Part shown: piece after piece, positions 62,661-64,000 of the stretch | Position numbering within the stretch: position 1 is the stretch's first letter | How the letters are laid out: the number at the start of each line of letters is the position of its first letter | Source: Virgibacillus sp. NKC19-16 | GTDB lineage: Bacteria > Bacillota > Bacilli > Bacillales > Amphibacillaceae | Length of the DNA: 64,000 nucleotides | Direction: 5' to 3' | Assembly (NCBI RefSeq): GCF_021560035.1 | Contig: NZ_CP074373.1 | Coordinates: forward strand, 3,158,001-3,222,000 | The notes under the pieces: generated by a model | Told to the model about the DNA's origin: nothing | The model's input: only the letters and a program-made list of their open reading frames with translations | The model's database searches: none | Translations under genes and position numbers: made by a program

Positions 62661-63979
62661 ATTGGCGTTTTAACTTTAAGATCTTCGTCCAATTCAACCA
62701 TTTTTGATTTATGCAAAATATTCAATGCCCCGTTAACGTCAGCGTGAATACATTGTCCTGTTTTACTTCGATACAGACCACGATTGATACGTTTACCACT
62801 GAAGGTGTAGTTCGATTTATCATTTTTCGACCAAACAGGAATCGTATCTTTGTCTAGGAAACTAGCCTTTGATGTATAGCTTTCTTCTTGCTTCACGAAA
62901 CGAACACCCTCTTTCAAGCATTTATTTTCGATGGCAGAAATCAGCTTATAGAATGGAATTTGAACAAACTTCTGATTGCTCTTTTTCCCTATACGGGATG
63001 CTTGCTTCCAACCAGCGTTGTAGCCGACAACAATCGTATCAATGTTTAATGCTTTTACTTTTTTGAACAGGAGTCCTACAGCTTGTGAAATATAACCGTT
63101 GATTTGACTGTCACGTTTGTGCCAAAGTTTCGCCATACGGTTCGTTACGACACGTTTTGAAATACCGTTTTCGATATTTTTCTGTTGCAGATTGCTTATC
63201 GTTTTGTTGAAGTATTGGTTGATGGACTTTAATTTTTTGCCGTCAATCAGGAACGTATCGCCATTGTTTGTTGCACAACTCATCATTAGGTTTACACCTA
63301 AATCGCAACTCAAAGCGTTCGTCGTTGTCGTTGGTTGTTTCTTCATCTGAGAGATCTGCATTTCATAAATGTAATGCACCTCAAAGAACCGACCTTTTTG
63401 CTTTGGTACGATTTCAATGTATGATATTTTCTTGTTAAACAAGTTTTTAGGCATACGAATTTTAATAGAACCGAAACGTTTTCGAAATGCCACGTTCATC
63501 GGAATAGCCCAGTATCCGTCTTTATCCACTTTTGGAATTTGGTAGATTTCAATGATGCGTTTATCTGTAGCGTATGAATATTTCGGAAATTTAGGGTGAC
63601 CAGTGAACTCCTCTGGGTCTTTTTTCCATTTTTTCAGAGCTTCAAAAAAGCTCTTCACTTCTACATACAATGTTCTGCGAATGGCTTGAACGGAGTTTGA
63701 TTGAACGGCCCAATAGTTAACATCAGCTCGCATTGCAGCGTCAACTTCCTTTGCGGCCGGGATCTTACCGTTGTTTAAATAGTTTTGTTTAATCGTGTAT
63801 AATCCAACATTACGCAATGCCTTTGAGCTATGCGACATACGTTGAAGCAGACGGAACTCTTTAGCCGTAAGACTACTACGTCCAATATTTTGTTTCTGTG
63901 TAAAACGTTGAATGTTTTCGGTTTTCTTTTGTTTACGCAATACTTTAACGGCTTTCTTTCTAGTCATTGTGTTCACCAC
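62624..63979 (-). CDS. tnpB: TnpB RNA-guided nuclease (IS605 OrfB family)
   Basis: A 451-residue RNA-guided DNA nuclease. RuvC-like catalytic residues are visible: Asp in LSCDLGVNLMMS (about 236), Glu in VKQEESYTSKASFLD (about 370), and Asp in CIHADVNGALNIL (about 418). The CxxC-x-CxxC zinc knuckle of typical TnpB is absent; the segment between the last two motifs reads YTFSGKRINRGLYRSKTGQC. That is a known variant, but the missing zinc site is notable. The N-terminus has the usual basic helices. GTG at 63979 or ATG at 63967 may start it; AAAGGTGG favours 63967. Confidence 0.9.
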   Translation of the reverse strand: MVNTMTRKKAVKVLRKQKKTENIQRFTQKQNIGRSSLTAKEFRLLQRMSHSSKALRNVGLYTIKQNYLNNGKIPAAKEVDAAMRADVNYWAVQSNSVQAIRRTLYVEVKSFFEALKKWKKDPEEFTGHPKFPKYSYATDKRIIEIYQIPKVDKDGYWAIPMNVAFRKRFGSIKIRMPKNLFNKKISYIEIVPKQKGRFFEVHYIYEMQISQMKKQPTTTTNALSCDLGVNLMMSCATNNGDTFLIDGKKLKSINQYFNKTISNLQQKNIENGISKRVVTNRMAKLWHKRDSQINGYISQAVGLLFKKVKALNIDTIVVGYNAGWKQASRIGKKSNQKFVQIPFYKLISAIENKCLKEGVRFVKQEESYTSKASFLDKDTIPVWSKNDKSNYTFSGKRINRGLYRSKTGQCIHADVNGALNILHKSKMVELDEDLKVKTPIKLEVQKRKAVA

Positions 63980-64000
63980 CTTTCTCAGCGAGTCAAATAG

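Larger units (their letters stand above)
62322..64000 (-). mobile_element. IS200/IS605-type element with TnpB only (partial)
   Basis: The right end is marked by a hairpin at 62322-62360 (CCCCCACTGAAA...TTTCAGTGGGGG), at the exact edge of the broken nucleotidyltransferase. TnpB begins near 63979 and the left end is outside or at the window border. No TnpA gene is seen. Confidence 0.75.

Overview
The window looks like a chromosomal segment of a low-GC, spore-forming, moderately halophilic member of the Bacillaceae (Virgibacillus/Oceanobacillus-like). The reasons are Bacillus-type ribosome binding sites, a menaquinol oxidase (qoxABCD), teichoic/lipoteichoic acid genes, an Sda-like sporulation checkpoint remnant, a DUF1659/DUF2922/YvrJ set, a BCCT transporter and an orphan betaine-binding protein, and many acidic proteins. 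The species cannot be fixed from the sequence alone.

Layout. 0.3-10.3 kb: a mannitol PTS operon (mtlA-mtlR-[insertion]-mtlF-mtlD, minus strand), interrupted by a broken IS110-family element sitting inside a palindromic intergenic repeat. It is bracketed by two copies of a TxpA/RatA-like type I toxin-antitoxin module and a set of very small membrane-protein genes. 10.3-17.1 kb: threonine synthase, a SEC-C/TPR protein between direct repeats, a divergent Nramp transporter, an intact IS4/IS231-type element and a lipoprotein. 17.3-22.2 kb: a tandem repeat array, then the qox operon. 22.4-25.9 kb: a patchwork of gene fragments (SDR, YvrJ, Rpn), repeat arrays and DUF2922/DUF1659. 26-35 kb: an LCP cell-wall ligase, GntR, a DsbA-like/TetR divergent pair, a BCCT transporter, and an SSS symporter with an amidohydrolase. 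35-48 kb: AraC, an APC permease, adaA-adaB, a broken tyrosine recombinase, PemIK-type toxin-antitoxin, SDR, AKR, a YvbH-like protein, a betaine-binding protein, and a decayed LXG toxin/immunity locus. 48.5-52.1 kb: fructose operon fruR-fruK-fruA. 52.9-60.5 kb: an envelope block (tagD, LCP ligase, tagO, yfiT-like, floT, ltaS). 60.6-64 kb: Sda-like remnant, a MITE-like repeat, a CBO0543-like gene, a nucleotidyltransferase cut by a TnpB-only IS605 element.

How the genes work together. Mannitol and fructose are each taken up by a PTS permease, phosphorylated, and oxidised or phosphorylated further, under MtlR and FruR control. Respiration ends in the aa3-type quinol oxidase. TagD and TagO make wall teichoic acid precursors, LCP proteins attach them to peptidoglycan, and LtaS makes lipoteichoic acid.

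Most unusual features. (1) At least five intergenic arrays share an exact 21-bp register (two helical turns): four of the CTCCCG type and one (with traces in a second region) of the GCTCGAG/CGAGC type, the latter with a 162-163-bp higher-order unit. (2) Twin type I toxin modules have complementary 5' and 3' toxin-mRNA ends, and the antisense RNA covers the 3' arms. (3) The toxin/immunity locus carries three independently disabled immunity genes. Broken frames cluster in accessory genes and are not seen in core genes.
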